Below, one piece after another: positions 1-11,286 of a stretch of DNA of 64,000 nt (positions are counted from its first letter, which is position 1; each line of letters begins with the position of its first letter). The DNA lies in the NCBI GenBank assembly GCA_038093975.1, contig JBBPTG010000030.1, forward strand, positions 1 to 64,000. Reading direction: 5' to 3'. The stretch is from Chalciporus piperatus. Lineage: Eukaryota; Basidiomycota; Agaricomycetes; Boletales; Boletaceae. Position numbers and translations under genes: made by a program. The notes beneath the pieces were generated by a model. It saw only the letters and a list, made by a program, of their open reading frames with translations, was not told the origin of the DNA and did not search any database.

Positions 1-2
1 CT

Positions 3-1473
3 TTGGTCTTTGAATCCTTATTTGGTCCTTTTCGTACTTCCCCTCTCGGCGTCGTCTTTCATTCTACTACCGGCAAGCCTCGTCTCATTCAAGATCATTC
101 CTTTCCTCGTAGCGATCCTTCCATTCACTCTGTCAATTCTGAGATTGATTCCTCTTCCTTTCCCTGCGACTGGGGCTCCTTCTCCGACTGCTTCCTCCTC
201 GTGGCTCGCTCTCCCGCTGGCGCTCAAGCTGCGGTGTTCGACGTTGACGCTGCGCACCGCCGCATGCCCGTCGCCCCAGTCGACCGTTTGCACGTCTGTA
301 TTCTCTGGGACGGTAAAGTGTACATCGACCACTGCTGCTGTTTTGGTTGTTGCAGCTCATCCGGCATCTTCGGCCACTGCGCGGACGGTATCGTTTGCAT
401 TTATCGCTTCAAATCCATCCAGGACCTCATCAATTGGGCTGATGATTTCGTTTTCTTCCGCTACCCCATCCGCTACATGGATGGTTTGCCTGTGGTTGGT
501 CTCTCCGCCCTCCCTCTCTTAGCGGCTTTCTCCGTGTTGCCCTTGCTGAATCGTCTCTTTCTCGCAGTTTTTGTACGACTCCTCTCTGATTTGGCAAATC
601 GCAGATGATCTTGGCTGGCCCTGGGCCGCCAAGAAGTTCATCGATTTCTCCGCCCGTTTCCCCTACCTCGGTTTCATCTGGGATCTCGAACTCAAGCACG
701 TTTCCCTCCCAGATAGTAAGCGTTCAAAGTATCTGACTCGTCTGGCATCGTGGTCAAGCGACTCCTCGGTTTCCCACCATGACTGCGAGGTCCTCATAGG
801 CACCTTAAATCACTGTGCCGTCGTCATCGTCGGTTCCCGTTCGCATCTTCCTAGCCTTTATCGCTTTGCTGCCTCCTTTTCGACTTCCTCGCGTTTCTCT
901 CGTCGCCGTATCCCTAAGGCCGTTCTGGAGGACATCGCCTGGTGGCACGGCCAACTCTCCCTCTCCTCCTGTGGTCGTTCGATCTCGCTCGCACCCGATC
1001 TTCATCCTTCTTCCATTTTCGTTGACGCTTCCTCGTCCTGGGGTATCGGTTTCGTTTTCGAGGATCGCGTGCTCGCCTGGCGCCTGTCTCCTGACTGGAA
1101 GGGTGAGGGTCGCGACATCGGTTGGGCCGAAATGGTCGCGATCGAACTCGCCCTTCTCGCTATTGTCGCTGCCGGCTTTCGTGGTGCTCACTTCACTTTA
1201 CGTTCGGATAACCAAGGTGTTGTAGGCGCTTTGGCCGCCGGTTTGTCTCGCAACTCCCAGCAGAACTTGGTACTGCGGCGTATTATCAACGGCTTCCTCG
1301 AGTTCCGGATCTGGTTCTCGATCTCATATATCGCCTCAGCCGACAACCCTGCTGACGGTCCCTCGCGCGGCTGTTTCCCTTCTTCGTCTCGCAATTTTTC
1401 ATTTACTCCTCGCCTGCCTTTTCCGCTTCGTCCTTTCCTGACTGTTCATCCCATCCCGCGCGACGTTTCTTAA
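3..1473 (+). CDS. Reverse transcriptase-RNase H polyprotein of a YR retrotransposon (5' partial)
   Basis: The first block (3-491) carries an RT palm with the YxDD-box variant WADDFVFF near 437-460. The second (568-1473) carries the RT thumb (YLGFIWDL) and an RNase H domain with its acidic residues in order: IFVDASSSWG, WAEMVAIELA, LRSDNQGV and SADNPADGPSR. The blocks lie in different frames. A GT-AG intron at 492-567 joins them in phase and gives a normal RT spacing between FFRYPI and YDSSLIW; a simple frameshift is the alternative. The protein starts before the window. A spacer of about 150 bases separates it from the recombinase frame. There is no stop inside either block, so the copy is fairly young. 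Function: copying the element's RNA into DNA and removing the RNA strand. Confidence 0.8.
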
Positions 1474-1621
1474 CTCTGGTCTCTCATATGGCGCATCCTG
1501 TGTCGCTATTGTTATGTCATTATTCTGCAGTATTCGTACCATGTCAGCCTCGTGTAGCTTCTTAATGTGGTCAGCCTCCTCCTGACTATCTCACTATCTT
1601 GATCTTCTCGCCGTAAGCCCT

Positions 1622-2435
1622 GTGCACCCTCGTCTCTCCCGCGTCATGCCTGTAGTTTCCTTTGAGCCTTCTGCGGCCTCTCATCCTCACCTTGAATCCT
1701 CGATCTCTAATGTCATCGTCAACGCATGGGCCCCCTCGACGCGCTCCCTCTACGACCGCGGGATCATGCGGTTCCGCATCTTTTGCGCTTCGCAAGGTGT
1801 CTCCCCTGCCTGCTGCTTGCCCGCTAACGAGTTCCTCCTTTGCGCCTTCGTCGCTGACAGCGCTGGCACACGCTCTGGCGGCGCCATCCGCAGTGACATC
1901 AACGGTGTCCGTGCTTGGCACCTTCTGAATGGTGCACCTTGGAATGGAGCGCTGCGTCTTCAATACACTCTGTCCGCCGCCGATCGTTGCACGCCCGCGT
2001 CCTCTCGTCGCGCCCTACGTCCCCCAGTCGCTCAGGATATGCTGGACGTTCTTTGCACCTCTTTGGACCCGTCGGTGCCTCTGTTTGCTGCCGTCCGTGC
2101 TGCAGCTTGCATTGCCTACTGGAGTCAATGCCGCCTTGGGGAGCTCCTGCCTGACTCCGTCGCCTCGTTTTCCTCATCACGTTTCCCCTCCCTCGACTGT
2201 CTGCGCCCGCTTTCCCCCTCTGGCCTGTCCCGCATTTGCCACCTGCCTTTCACTAAGGTCGGCAAGGACTCGGGAGAGGATGTCTTCCTTGGTGCGCAGC
2301 GTGGTCCCTCTAACTCCCTCGCCGCGCTCGATACGCACCTCGCCGTTAACGCTCCTGCTCCTGTGTCGCATCTGTTCGCGTACTCTCAAGATGGTCAGCT
2401 GGTTCCCTTGACCCGTCGCAAGTTGATTATAATTT
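1622..2435 (+). pseudogene. Tyrosine recombinase of the YR retrotransposon, C-terminally truncated
   Basis: The frame encodes an N-terminal SAM-like DNA-binding half (STRSLYDRGIMRF) and the first part of the catalytic half. The first catalytic arginine sits in SQCRLGELLP and the beta-hairpin lysine in LPFTKVGKD. After LTRRK (about 2420) homology ends, where the inverted repeat begins. The HxxR box, the second His/Trp and the nucleophilic tyrosine are therefore missing. The first in-frame ATG is at 1646. The open frame runs on to 2584 only through unrelated repeat sequence. In an intact element this enzyme inserts a circular DNA copy by site-specific recombination without target duplication. 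This copy cannot act. Confidence 0.75.
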
Positions 2436-3071
2436 ATGGCGGTGAAGGAGAACCAACGGAGATCAAGACATATGGGGATCGGCGTGAACCGAAACCCGAC
2501 ACTGCACGAGTCTCGGCTGGAGGTGGGCGCGAATCAAGCGAGGGAAGATCGACGCCGCTTCGCGATATGCGTCAGTGGACATGAAGAATTCATCTTCTTC
2601 CTTGACCGCGCGCGGCTCGCTAGTGAAATGGAGGAGAGCCCGCGAGGAGGCAGTGGCAAGGCAATGAATAGGGATATGCGAGGTCCAACCTTCACGAAGG
2701 AGTCTGACAACATGGGGATGGTCGATGAGGTCATCAGGGGAGATGAGCCGAGGTTGCGTCTCCTCGCCGCGTCCTTCGTCCTGTCGGTTCCTGGGTGGTC
2801 TCGTCGCCACCCGGCCCTCGATCGGTATTGCCACTCTGTCACCCGGTCCGGATCTCCGGCCAGGTGGACAGGTCAGCCTTATCCGGACGAACCCAACACC
2901 AGCAGGTGTCTTTCTATCCTCTCCACCTTTCCCACGACAAGGAAGCCACGAGTATGAGGATCTGAGGGCGAGGCACGAGCTCGGACAGAGCCGAGACTCG
3001 TGCAGTGTCGGGTTTCGGTTCACGCCGATCCCCATATGTCTTGATCTCCGTTGGTTCTCCTTCACCGCCAT
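2436..3071. repeat. 83-bp perfect inverted repeat bounding a 636-bp segment
   Basis: Bases 2436-2518 and 2989-3071 are exact reverse complements over 83 positions and mismatch directly outside and inside. The left arm begins ATGGCGGTGAAGG; the right arm ends CCTTCACCGCCAT. No short target duplication flanks the arms. The left arm replaces the end of the recombinase gene. It may be the terminal inverted repeat of a small nested element, or an inverted copy of part of the retrotransposon's own end. The second reading is favoured because one 162-bp direct repeat lies inside and its twin lies outside. Confidence 0.9.
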
Positions 3072-3323
3072 CTCTCTATCTCATACTCCACCCTCCTACC
3101 TCTATCTCGCGTCCCACCCTCCCGCGCTTTGCGCTTTTCCCTTTTTGTGGGCATCTGCTGCGGGTGGTCTCGTCGCCACCCGGCCCTCGATCGGTATTGC
3201 CACTCTGTCACCCGGTCCGGATCTCCGGCCAGGTGGACAGGTCAGCCTTATCCGGACGAACCCAACACCAGCAGGTGTCTTTCTATCCTCTCCACCTTTC
3301 CCACGACAAGGAAGCCACGAGTA
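2793..3323 (+). repeat. 162-bp perfect direct repeat pair (candidate split direct repeats)
   Basis: Bases 2793-2954 and 3162-3323 are identical, offset by 369 bases and separated by 207 bases. Both begin GGGTGGTCTCGTCGCC and end GGAAGCCACGAGTA. Their place directly behind the recombinase frame fits the B1 and B2 parts of split direct repeats in Ngaro-like elements. Perfect identity points to recent activity or gene conversion. Confidence 0.85.
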
Positions 3324-3626
3324 ATGATGGACGTCCAAGCTGATCGCTGCAAAGACGGACACATTGACGGAAGGCAACTGTCTTCCGCACCTTCACCACG
3401 ACCTTGTCCAGCTGAATACCCCCCCAAGGTTTGGCTCTATCCTTTTTAAACTCGCTCGAAGATCTTCGATCGAATCCAGGTGATGACCACTCTCTCTTAG
3501 GTCCGTTGCTTGCTGACACAGGTCTATTTATTTATTTAGTTTGCTCGCTCGAAATACCTCATCGCTTGCCCCAACCGGTCGAGGATCTTCTTCCCTCATA
3601 TCCACCCCGATCCTGCTTCTCCACTC

Positions 3627-6600
3627 ATGCAGCCCTACTATGCACACAGCACCTACCCCGCGAATGTCATAGAAATTGCTGACAACTCGTACACTCCCCA
3701 GTCCCTCCCCTCAGCGTCCCTGCTCTCTATGCATCAGGCCGAGCCATTCTCTCCAGACTCTGTCTACAAGAAGCGAAAGATCGAGCGCGCTTGCGACGCA
3801 TGTCGCCGCAGAAAGACCAAGTGCGATGGTCCCCACATGCCAGACAACATATGCACAAACTGCCTCCAAAATCGCAAAACCTGCTCTTATGTGTCCGTAT
3901 CACCCTCACCCTTTCCTCCTCATACATTAACATCTCCCTCTCCAGTGAGGCTTCAAAGCCTAGAGGACCTCCTAAGGCGTGAGTCGTTTTGACGAACACC
4001 AAGTCGAGCAATGGATGTGATATTTATGCTCTTTACAGCTACATCACCAGTCTGGAGGACAGGATGGAAAAAATGGAGGCGCTCTTGAAACGAGTAAGTA
4101 ATCTTATGATCTTCCTTAATCTACAAACCCGTTGTCATGCCTCATTTTTGCGAGGGGAATTGCGTCCCTACTTATCAATGGTGCCATGTCTCACTTTCGT
4201 CTAATGGTGCCATTGTCTCACTTCTATCTTATTCTGAGTACGAGTTCTGATAGCTTGAACCTAGTCTAATCACTTCTTTTGATAGCTCCGACCCGAATCC
4301 GATTTCGCCGAAGAGTTAGGTCCCCCTATCGTTCGAGACTGTTGGAAGAGTGACCCTGAACTTCCTCGTCACGCATCGCCTCACGAAAAGTCCACATCAC
4401 CTTCCGTGTCTTCCCCCAGAGTCAAGGGCTCCCCTTCAGATTCCCCTCACTCCCATACACTACCTGGCGTTTCCAACAGTGTTGGCTCACGTAGCCGACA
4501 CTCCGCAGGATCACCACGCAGTGATATAGATGTGTCATCGGATGGCTATACGTCATCAGACAGCGAAGAAGTCGGTGAACTCAGCCTCTCGCGTGGAATG
4601 AAGCGCTTGACCATTCGAGGATTGGAACCCGCTCAAGATTATCGTTCACTCGAAGACTATCGTTCACTCGAAGATTATCGTTCACTTGGCGATAACCAAG
4701 TTCGTTTCCATGGGAAGAGTAGTTGTTTCAAACTCATTGAGCCTACGCGGAAGTTGAGAGACGAGCACGTTTATCGCGTCACCGGTGTAGGCGAACGGAG
4801 TCGCTCAGATCGCGATAGTACTAGCCCAATAAATGCTGCGGCATCGAGACGCCCCGAGTTCTGGACCACCCCTCCTGTGAGTGTGTACCTTTTTTCTCGC
4901 GTGTCCTTGCTGAACAGTGAGTCAAATGCCGTTTCCTATAGTGGGAACTAGCCTTCGAGGGTTTCCAAGACCGTTTAAAAGACATATCCCTCTCAGTGAC
5001 TAAGGATTTTCCTCCCCCAGATCTTGCCGACACCCTCATTGATTTATATTTTGAACATGTCAACCCAGAGTATCCGTTGTTTCACCGCCCGACGTTCGAA
5101 CGATTATGGAAGGAGGGCCTGCAGCACAAAGACACGTGGTTTGGATGCCTCTGTTTGGCTCTGTTCGCAGTTGCCAGTCGCTGGAGTGACGATATCCGTG
5201 TACTCGATGATAGTAAATATGACATTCCGGAGGCCGAGCGCCCTATCGACGAGCACAAGTGGCAGCGTGCTGGCTGGAGGTATTTTAACTCGGCAGTTGG
5301 TACGCGTTTTATTGGTCGACTTTGCCACTGCTTGTCGCTAACCGTAATAGATGTACATCGCGGCTCGCATAGTCTCTTCAACCCCGCTGGCTTATTCGAA
5401 GTTCAGACCATGGCGGTCAGTAGGATGAAATAGTGATTAGATAACGTTTTACTAAAGACCTCATGCACAGTTACTCGGCACTTTCCTGTTGGGCACCACA
5501 TTCTATCCCGTGGCATGGCTTTTCATTAGCGTTGGGCTCCGTAAAGCACAGGACGTTGGCGCACATCGGAAGAAAATTTATGGGGATAAAACGAGCGTTG
5601 AAGGCGAACTCTGGAAGCGGGCATTTTGGGTGCTCGTAATTCATGATAGACTAGCAAGTGCTGGTCTGGGACGGCCTTGTAGTTCGGGCGAGGAAGAGTA
5701 AGAATCCCACTCCTGCGTATATCTTTAACTGACACTTTCAATTGTGAAGCTTCGATGCGGACCTTCCGATGGAAGTCGACGATGAGTACTGGGAGACGGA
5801 AGACCCCGAGAAAGCGTTTCAACAACCGCCTGGCAAGCCATCAAAGATAGCCGCCTTTAATTCGCATCTCAAACTGACCAAAATTGTGGCGTACGCCATG
5901 CGGACAATAGTGGGTTTTTCCGTTTTGCAACGAAGCGATACCTGACATCCTTGGTAAAGTATGCACTGGATAGGTCAAAGTTGATGATCAGTGCCGCGCG
6001 TCCGCGGTGGCAGGAGGTCTTAGCGCAGCTAAATAACGCAATGACGGAATGGGTAGATTCCGTCCCGAAGCATCGTACGTGTTTTCCTCTTGGCGAAACC
6101 TCCCTCGTTAACCCCATATAGTACAATGGTCCCCCCACATGGAAGATCCGCTATTTTCCAACCAGTCAACAACGTTATACATCACTTATTATCTGATTCA
6201 GATCGCCATCTACCGCCCCTTTCTACCCACCTCGCTTCTGTCTACGTGGAACATGCCTCCCCACGTCAATATGCCTATCCCTTGTATCGCAGTCTGCGTC
6301 AACGCCGGCAAATGTGTCTCTCGCATCATAAAAGCTCAAATAAACCGCGGATATTCGAACATCCCGAACCTTATTGCAGGTTCACATGTCTGTTCCGCGA
6401 TCCTGCTCATGAGATTTTGGGATCTGAAATGGCAAGAACGCAACCAGATGAAAGCCGACGCCTTCGAAGATGTCAAGTCCCCTCTCGCTCCGTTGATGGC
6501 AGAGTTGCTTGATGAAGTCTCTGTGTTCATCGAAGCCTTGGGAGCGGTGAAACCTCGCTGGAGGAACGCCGAGACAAACTTGTCAGCACCAATTATTTTT

Positions 6601-7403
6601 TTCGACAGACCGCAGCTGATCATAATTGCTGACAGGAAGGATATCGGTGCCTCACTCCCTCATAGTCTCGGAGGTTTCGAGCCCAGTGTCACCAAGGATG
6701 ACCCCATTTCACGCGAGTATCTTTCTGAGCATGATGATCGCACCTATCATAATATTGCTCCTACAGATTATGTATCGTTAGCGGATTACCGCAATCCACC
6801 TCCCGAATACCGTTTCATTCCCCCACCGATCACGACTTATCCTTACAACCCTCAAACTGAACCCTTAGATCCCAGTCCTCACTTCTTCGAATTCTCGCAT
6901 ATAACTCGATATCCCGTTCCGAGTACCCTTCCATTGCATTCCTGTTTGCCATGCGAAAGCGACCAACCACAACCGACAGCACCGTTCCAATCACAGCACC
7001 AACTATCGATGCATTCTGACCTCAGCGATCAAATACCGTCCATGTACAGCTTGTCCAGCCTCCACTCCCGACATCCATTTGAAGACGCTGCCATAGATGA
7101 TGTGATTGCGGGCCGAACGGCGTACGGTGCTTCCACGCCGATGCACCAGCACCTACATAATGAAAACGGTTATGGTAGAAGTCACCAACCAAGGTAAGCA
7201 CTCTGGTTACGGTCATTTTTGTTGCGTTCTGCTCACTCTTTTTTGATAGACCTGGTTGGGCGAGCGATTGGGATTATAATCCAGCCTTTGCATCCGGACC
7301 GTCTACTGACGTCGCGGCCGTCCAGTCTGGATTTCTTTCACGCGACAAAGACACCACCAACTGCTCCCCCGTCCAAATGATCTCGTTCCCTGGACCTTAT
7401 TGA
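3627..7403 (+). CDS. Zn(II)2Cys6 fungal transcription factor with fungal-specific TF domain
   Basis: Eleven exons join in one frame (1,032 codons): 3627-3892, 3946-3978, 4039-4093, 4286-4876, 4942-5299, 5351-5415, 5471-5697, 5750-5909, 5960-6074, 6122-7193 and 7250-7403. A basic stretch precedes the zinc cluster with Cys56, 59, 66, 76, 79 and 86 (ACDACRRRKTKC, then CTNC). It is followed by SKPRGPPKAYITSLEDR and a short coiled coil (EDRMEKMEALLKR), the usual linker and dimerisation unit. The middle carries the fungal-specific TF domain, with a run from HVNPEYPLFHRPTF into the exon after 5471. The tail is rich in Pro, Ser, Tyr and His. A small repeat, DYRSLE three times, lies near residue 195. 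It is nuclear and binds CGG half-sites by family. Target genes cannot be read from sequence. Confidence 0.93.
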
Positions 7404-9782
7404 CCACAGGGTTTGATAGATACCTGCTCTACGTGGTGCTGAGGTGTCGCCTTACGAAACCGTTGTCTATATTTCACTTGACATACTATTTATCATAGTT
7501 TTTGAGTTTATATACTTCCTGTTGTAGTCTGTATAGGATTTAGTGTAAGTACCTCAACTGAGGGAAGCCTACGGGATCCTAACTCTGTCCGGCTCATTGT
7601 ACCTCTGTCCAGGTATAGGTCGCGCGAAAGGACCATCGTCCTCTGAGTATAACGGTCCGAAGGTAAACGGGCGGAGGGGGTCTATTTTCAAGAAACTCGC
7701 CGATCTCTCGTTGCAGGAGACTGGGGGATCGAAGAAATTTCTCTCCGACTCGTGGACAGTGAAATATACCGGCTGGGAGAATCTTCCTCGAAAGCATACG
7801 AGCGTATCAGGGCCGGCAGCGATTTGCCGCCCTCCCCATAGTTTGGCATTTCAAAGAGAGGCTCGTAGGGAACATCTACCCTATTGTAACCTTTCCAAGG
7901 AAACACGACTTATCCACAATCACTTACCTTGGTGGCATGTATTCAATTTCGTCATAGTTTTCTTCTTCGACGGATTGGTTTGCGACGGCAGTTTTGGTGA
8001 CCAGTGCGATTCGGAAAGGGAGTCTTATCGCGGAGTGGACGGACAGCCGGAGTGTGGGACCAACCTGCTTGCCAGGGGATCCTTCAGTACACGGTCTGTT
8101 CTGTTTGACATCAGATGTGAGCCTTGTATGAGTGTACTGGACGTACGAAGTGTCTTGGGGACAAGCGGGGTGTTCTGGACTAGCTTCCTGATACCCTTGC
8201 CTACGACTGTTGCGGGCGCATTTTCCTGAACTTTGAAGCACATTCCGCATCTTTGCGAGCGCACGACCTGGTGTTTTGGTCAAATTCCCTCTGTCGCTGT
8301 CGAGGGGTAGGCCGATGGGCCTTGCGCTGACTCCCGCTGAGCATCTTGAAGATGCGGCTGCTTGTTGGTTGCCTGTGAACTCGGAGTTGTGAATCAGAAT
8401 ACAAACCAAAATGCAATCACGCATTGACATCCATTTCGGCGCATTCTGCAGTCGTTCCGCTCCACCAGATTGGCAGGGTCACCGTCCAGGGTGACATCAA
8501 AGTCTAGGTCTGGCTTCGGGAGATCAAGCCCTTGCACTCACTCCTATACAAGAAGCAGTAAATTACAAGGAAAGTCTAGTGGCATACATACCAAATACAT
8601 ACTACACCAACCTCGGGCAGTTTGAACTGGAAGTAGTTGGGTCTCAAAGTGCAAACATTCGAGGTTGAACACACGATACAAGACAGTCAAAACAGATCCA
8701 ATTCCATTACACCAATACATAATGCAGTCTACAGTGAGGAAATCCATCAGACAGACGCTCGACTCGCTGGCTCCGGCTCATTGAGCTGCAAGCAGCCCAA
8801 CGAAGCGCAGAACCAAACGTCCTCGAGATCCCACCGAGGTGGTGACCATGTTCTCTGTCGAACGAGTGAGCGCGAATGTCATCGAATGAATTTGAAGGAT
8901 GTGGCATGTGTAAACATGCGAGACTCGAGTTAGTTTCTATAAAATAGATCCTAGCTGAGTATGTTCTAAAGATTCAACATGTCGAGCGAGGGATTTTATA
9001 TTTTCTTGGGAGGGCCCGTGGGTAGCATCGTCATAGCAAGGGGGGGATTGGTCGACCAATCGACCAAAATTCAAACTCCGCTCGGCAAAACGGCACGCGC
9101 GACCGATGAGACCGATTTTTGAGGCACGTGACTGTATTAGGGTTAGGGTTAGGCGCGAAGCGTACAAACATTAGGAAATTTTCGTAGTGAGTGTACACTA
9201 CCAAATTCCGACTCCGATGGGCGACCCCTTGTCAGCTTCTCGGCTCGCTCCGCTCGCCAGGCCACCCCTTGTTATGACGAATCTGCCGGCCCGTGCGCGG
9301 ATGCACGTGACCGTAACCAAGAAATCGGCCCGGTCGGAACCGCTTCTCAAAGTGCTTACAGCTCATTTACCTTCGATCATTGGTAGGCCTAATTGTACGT
9401 TCGCCCCGTTTTTTTCTCTGACCTCAGATCGGTGGCGAATTCAACTGAAGCTTATGGTGAGGTTGCCTTGGACATTCGACGACGCACCGGCGTATTCTCC
9501 ATCCATGTTCGTTCGGTCATTGTAAATGTTCAACTTTATTCGATCGATGCCAGTAATCAGAATGCAATCAGAATCTCTAGCTCTTGTCAATGTCCGATGG
9601 TGCCCGACGCCAGTAGTCCATCGATCGGAAAGAATGCCTGCTGAGTTGTAGTTGAATACGAAGGTTTGCTTTGGAACCTCGGTGCGCAAGCCCCTGTCGC
9701 CCCAGTGTAAAGCTTGCTTGAGCTCTTGACAGAGTTTTCCGGGGTTGCTACATTTGATGAGAACCAGCGACTGGCATGCGCG
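7404..9782. other. Intergenic stretch without a recognised gene
   Basis: Open frames occur on both strands (for example 7597-8229 on plus and 7924-8430 on minus), but none starts with a convincing ATG, shows a family motif or joins with its neighbours. The segment ends close to a chitinase relic. It holds a telomere-like tract (9137-9153) and a 14-base palindrome, ATTGGTCGACCAAT, near 9053. Decayed repeats are possible, but none could be named. Confidence 0.6.
9137..9153 (+). repeat. Interstitial telomere-like tract (TTAGGG)
   Basis: Two full TTAGGG units and a partial third lie in non-coding DNA. TTAGGG is the usual telomere unit of filamentous fungi. Similar short tracts occur at 54625-54633, 58372-58390 (complement), 58751-58765 and 63049-63063. 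Confidence 0.7.
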
Positions 9783-10740
9783 GCCAAACCGAACCGCCTT
9801 CGTGCAGAACGTCGCTAACTTTGCAAGCCAGCACAATCTAGACAACATCAACTTCGAGTAAGGCTCTACATTTCGCCGCAAGGTATTCAACTCTGATCAC
9901 GAATGTGCTAGTTAGGAATATTCCAACACACATGGAATAGGTTGCAATACAATCAACATGAACGATGCCCAGAATTTTCTCTCCTTCCTCCAGGAACTTC
10001 GCCTGAATTTCGTCGGAGCCAAGTTGACGCTGTCTGTGGCAACTTTGGTCACAACTTTCCTTGGCGTAAGTGACTTCGCTGCGGTTCTCGACTATATCGC
10101 CGTCGTGAACTATGACGTCTGGGGATCGAGTTCTCCTTCCATTAGATCTACGCTCCCCTTGATGATACATACTTGCGTTTCCAGAGATCGCCAGCAAGGT
10201 TCTGCAGTCTCCGCTGTCAAATCCTGGATGGCGGCTGGGATGCCTTGCCGGCAAGATCGTGCTTGGTGTCACCCTACATGGCCACTCGTACAGCGTTCCC
10301 CGTGACGAAGCCTTTGTGCTGCCTATCTAGCGTTCGACGGATTTGACCAACTACTTGGAGATCATTAGGAAGATGTTGGCTTCGTCGATAGCTGTGATAT
10401 CTACGAGGCTGCTGGCGGTACATGGAATACTGCGGATGGGAACCCTGCTCCTGGCATCTACCATCGTTTTGATAGTTGCAGTCAAACCGTAAGCGCATCC
10501 GAGATTCCAAACTTGTCATAGTACGTACCATCGAAGCTAACCACTGCCCTTTAGCCCTACGTGTACAACAAAACCTCGGAGGTCATGTTCCATTATGACG
10601 ATGCTCAGTCATTTGCTGCGATGGGAAAATTCATCAGGCTGAATGGTCTGAAGGGTTTCGCGATGTGGGAAACTGGAGGCGATTATCAGGATATTCCTCT
10701 CGATTCAATTCGATTCAATTCGTGCCGCTGCTGGATTTCC
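9783..10740 (+). pseudogene. Degenerate GH18 chitinase, tandem relic of the intact gene downstream
   Basis: Fragments match the chitinase at 11287-12758 in the same order. NRTAF and NINFE (about 9787-9860) match its exon 3. GIGCNTI and NDAQNFLSFLQELRL (about 9930-10010) match the start of exon 4, with YIAVVNYDVWG further on. PYVYNKTSEVMF and GFAMWETGGDYQDI (about 10556-10700) match the last exon. The exon that should supply the catalytic Asp-Trp-Glu reads TAG at the Trp codon (9913-9915). Deletions and frame changes follow in exon 4, and no signal-peptide exon is seen. It is therefore a dead tandem duplicate rather than an alternative gene. Splice-like borders survive at the same places, so the duplication was of genomic DNA, not of a retrotransposed mRNA. 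Confidence 0.85.
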
Positions 10741-11286
10741 TGGATCCGAGGAACCCCCACTGGTCCCGCTGCCTTGCCCACCGCTGGCGGTTTGGGTTAG
10801 CTTCCGATTCGCAGCGTCTTTTGTTTTGCCTTCTCCGACTGTGTAGCACTCTTAACGTAGAGATACATGGGATACTATTCGGCCCCCAATGGATGATGGG
10901 AGCTTTCCACGATATTTCTAAGTCGGCTCTCAGGCTGCTGCCTTCTGTTCACGTAACGCAAACCCACAACTATAGCCTAACTCGCTGGCTTGCTAAAGGC
11001 CCTCGTATTGGTGAGTAATTGCACCAGGCACTGTAGTCTGTTGCATATGGTCATCCTTCCTTCTATAGCAAAAATAACCTTGCATTGCGGCGCGCTGTGA
11101 ACATCTTCTCAGCTCTTACCACTGCCAGATGGTCCTCCTTACTGTCACTCCTGTCATTGGCCGGCTAAAAGGTTCGACACTGAGCCGAAATCCCTAGCTT
11201 GAACTTGAATTAAATAACCTAGGAACGTATATAAGTAGAGGACCAAGTCAAGACTATGCCATTCTCGCGGGTCTAATCCGAGAGCC

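Larger units (their letters stand above)
1..3323 (+). mobile_element. Tyrosine-recombinase retrotransposon (DIRS/Ngaro-like), 5' truncated by the window edge and internally broken
   Basis: Reverse transcriptase, RNase H and a tyrosine recombinase lie in that order on one strand, which is the layout of YR retrotransposons. No LTR-type integrase or chromodomain is visible. The recombinase frame is lost near 2425. Directly after it come an 83-bp perfect inverted repeat (2436-2518 and 2989-3071) and a 162-bp perfect direct repeat (2793-2954 and 3162-3323). Ngaro-type elements end in split direct repeats (order B1-A2-B2), so 2793-2954, 2955-3161 and 3162-3323 could be B1, A2 and B2. The matching A1 would lie left of the window and cannot be checked here. 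The right border is placed at the end of the second repeat copy and is inferred. Family assignment is firm; the element is almost certainly immobile. Confidence 0.75.

Noticed and set aside
2463..3071. Minus-strand 202-codon frame and its plus-strand twin sharing one N-terminus
   Set aside because: The shared start comes from the 83-bp inverted repeat, not from two related genes. No protein family features.
7597..8229. 210-codon plus-strand frame
   Set aside because: No ATG start, no motif, Cys/Trp-rich random-looking composition and opposing frames of similar length.
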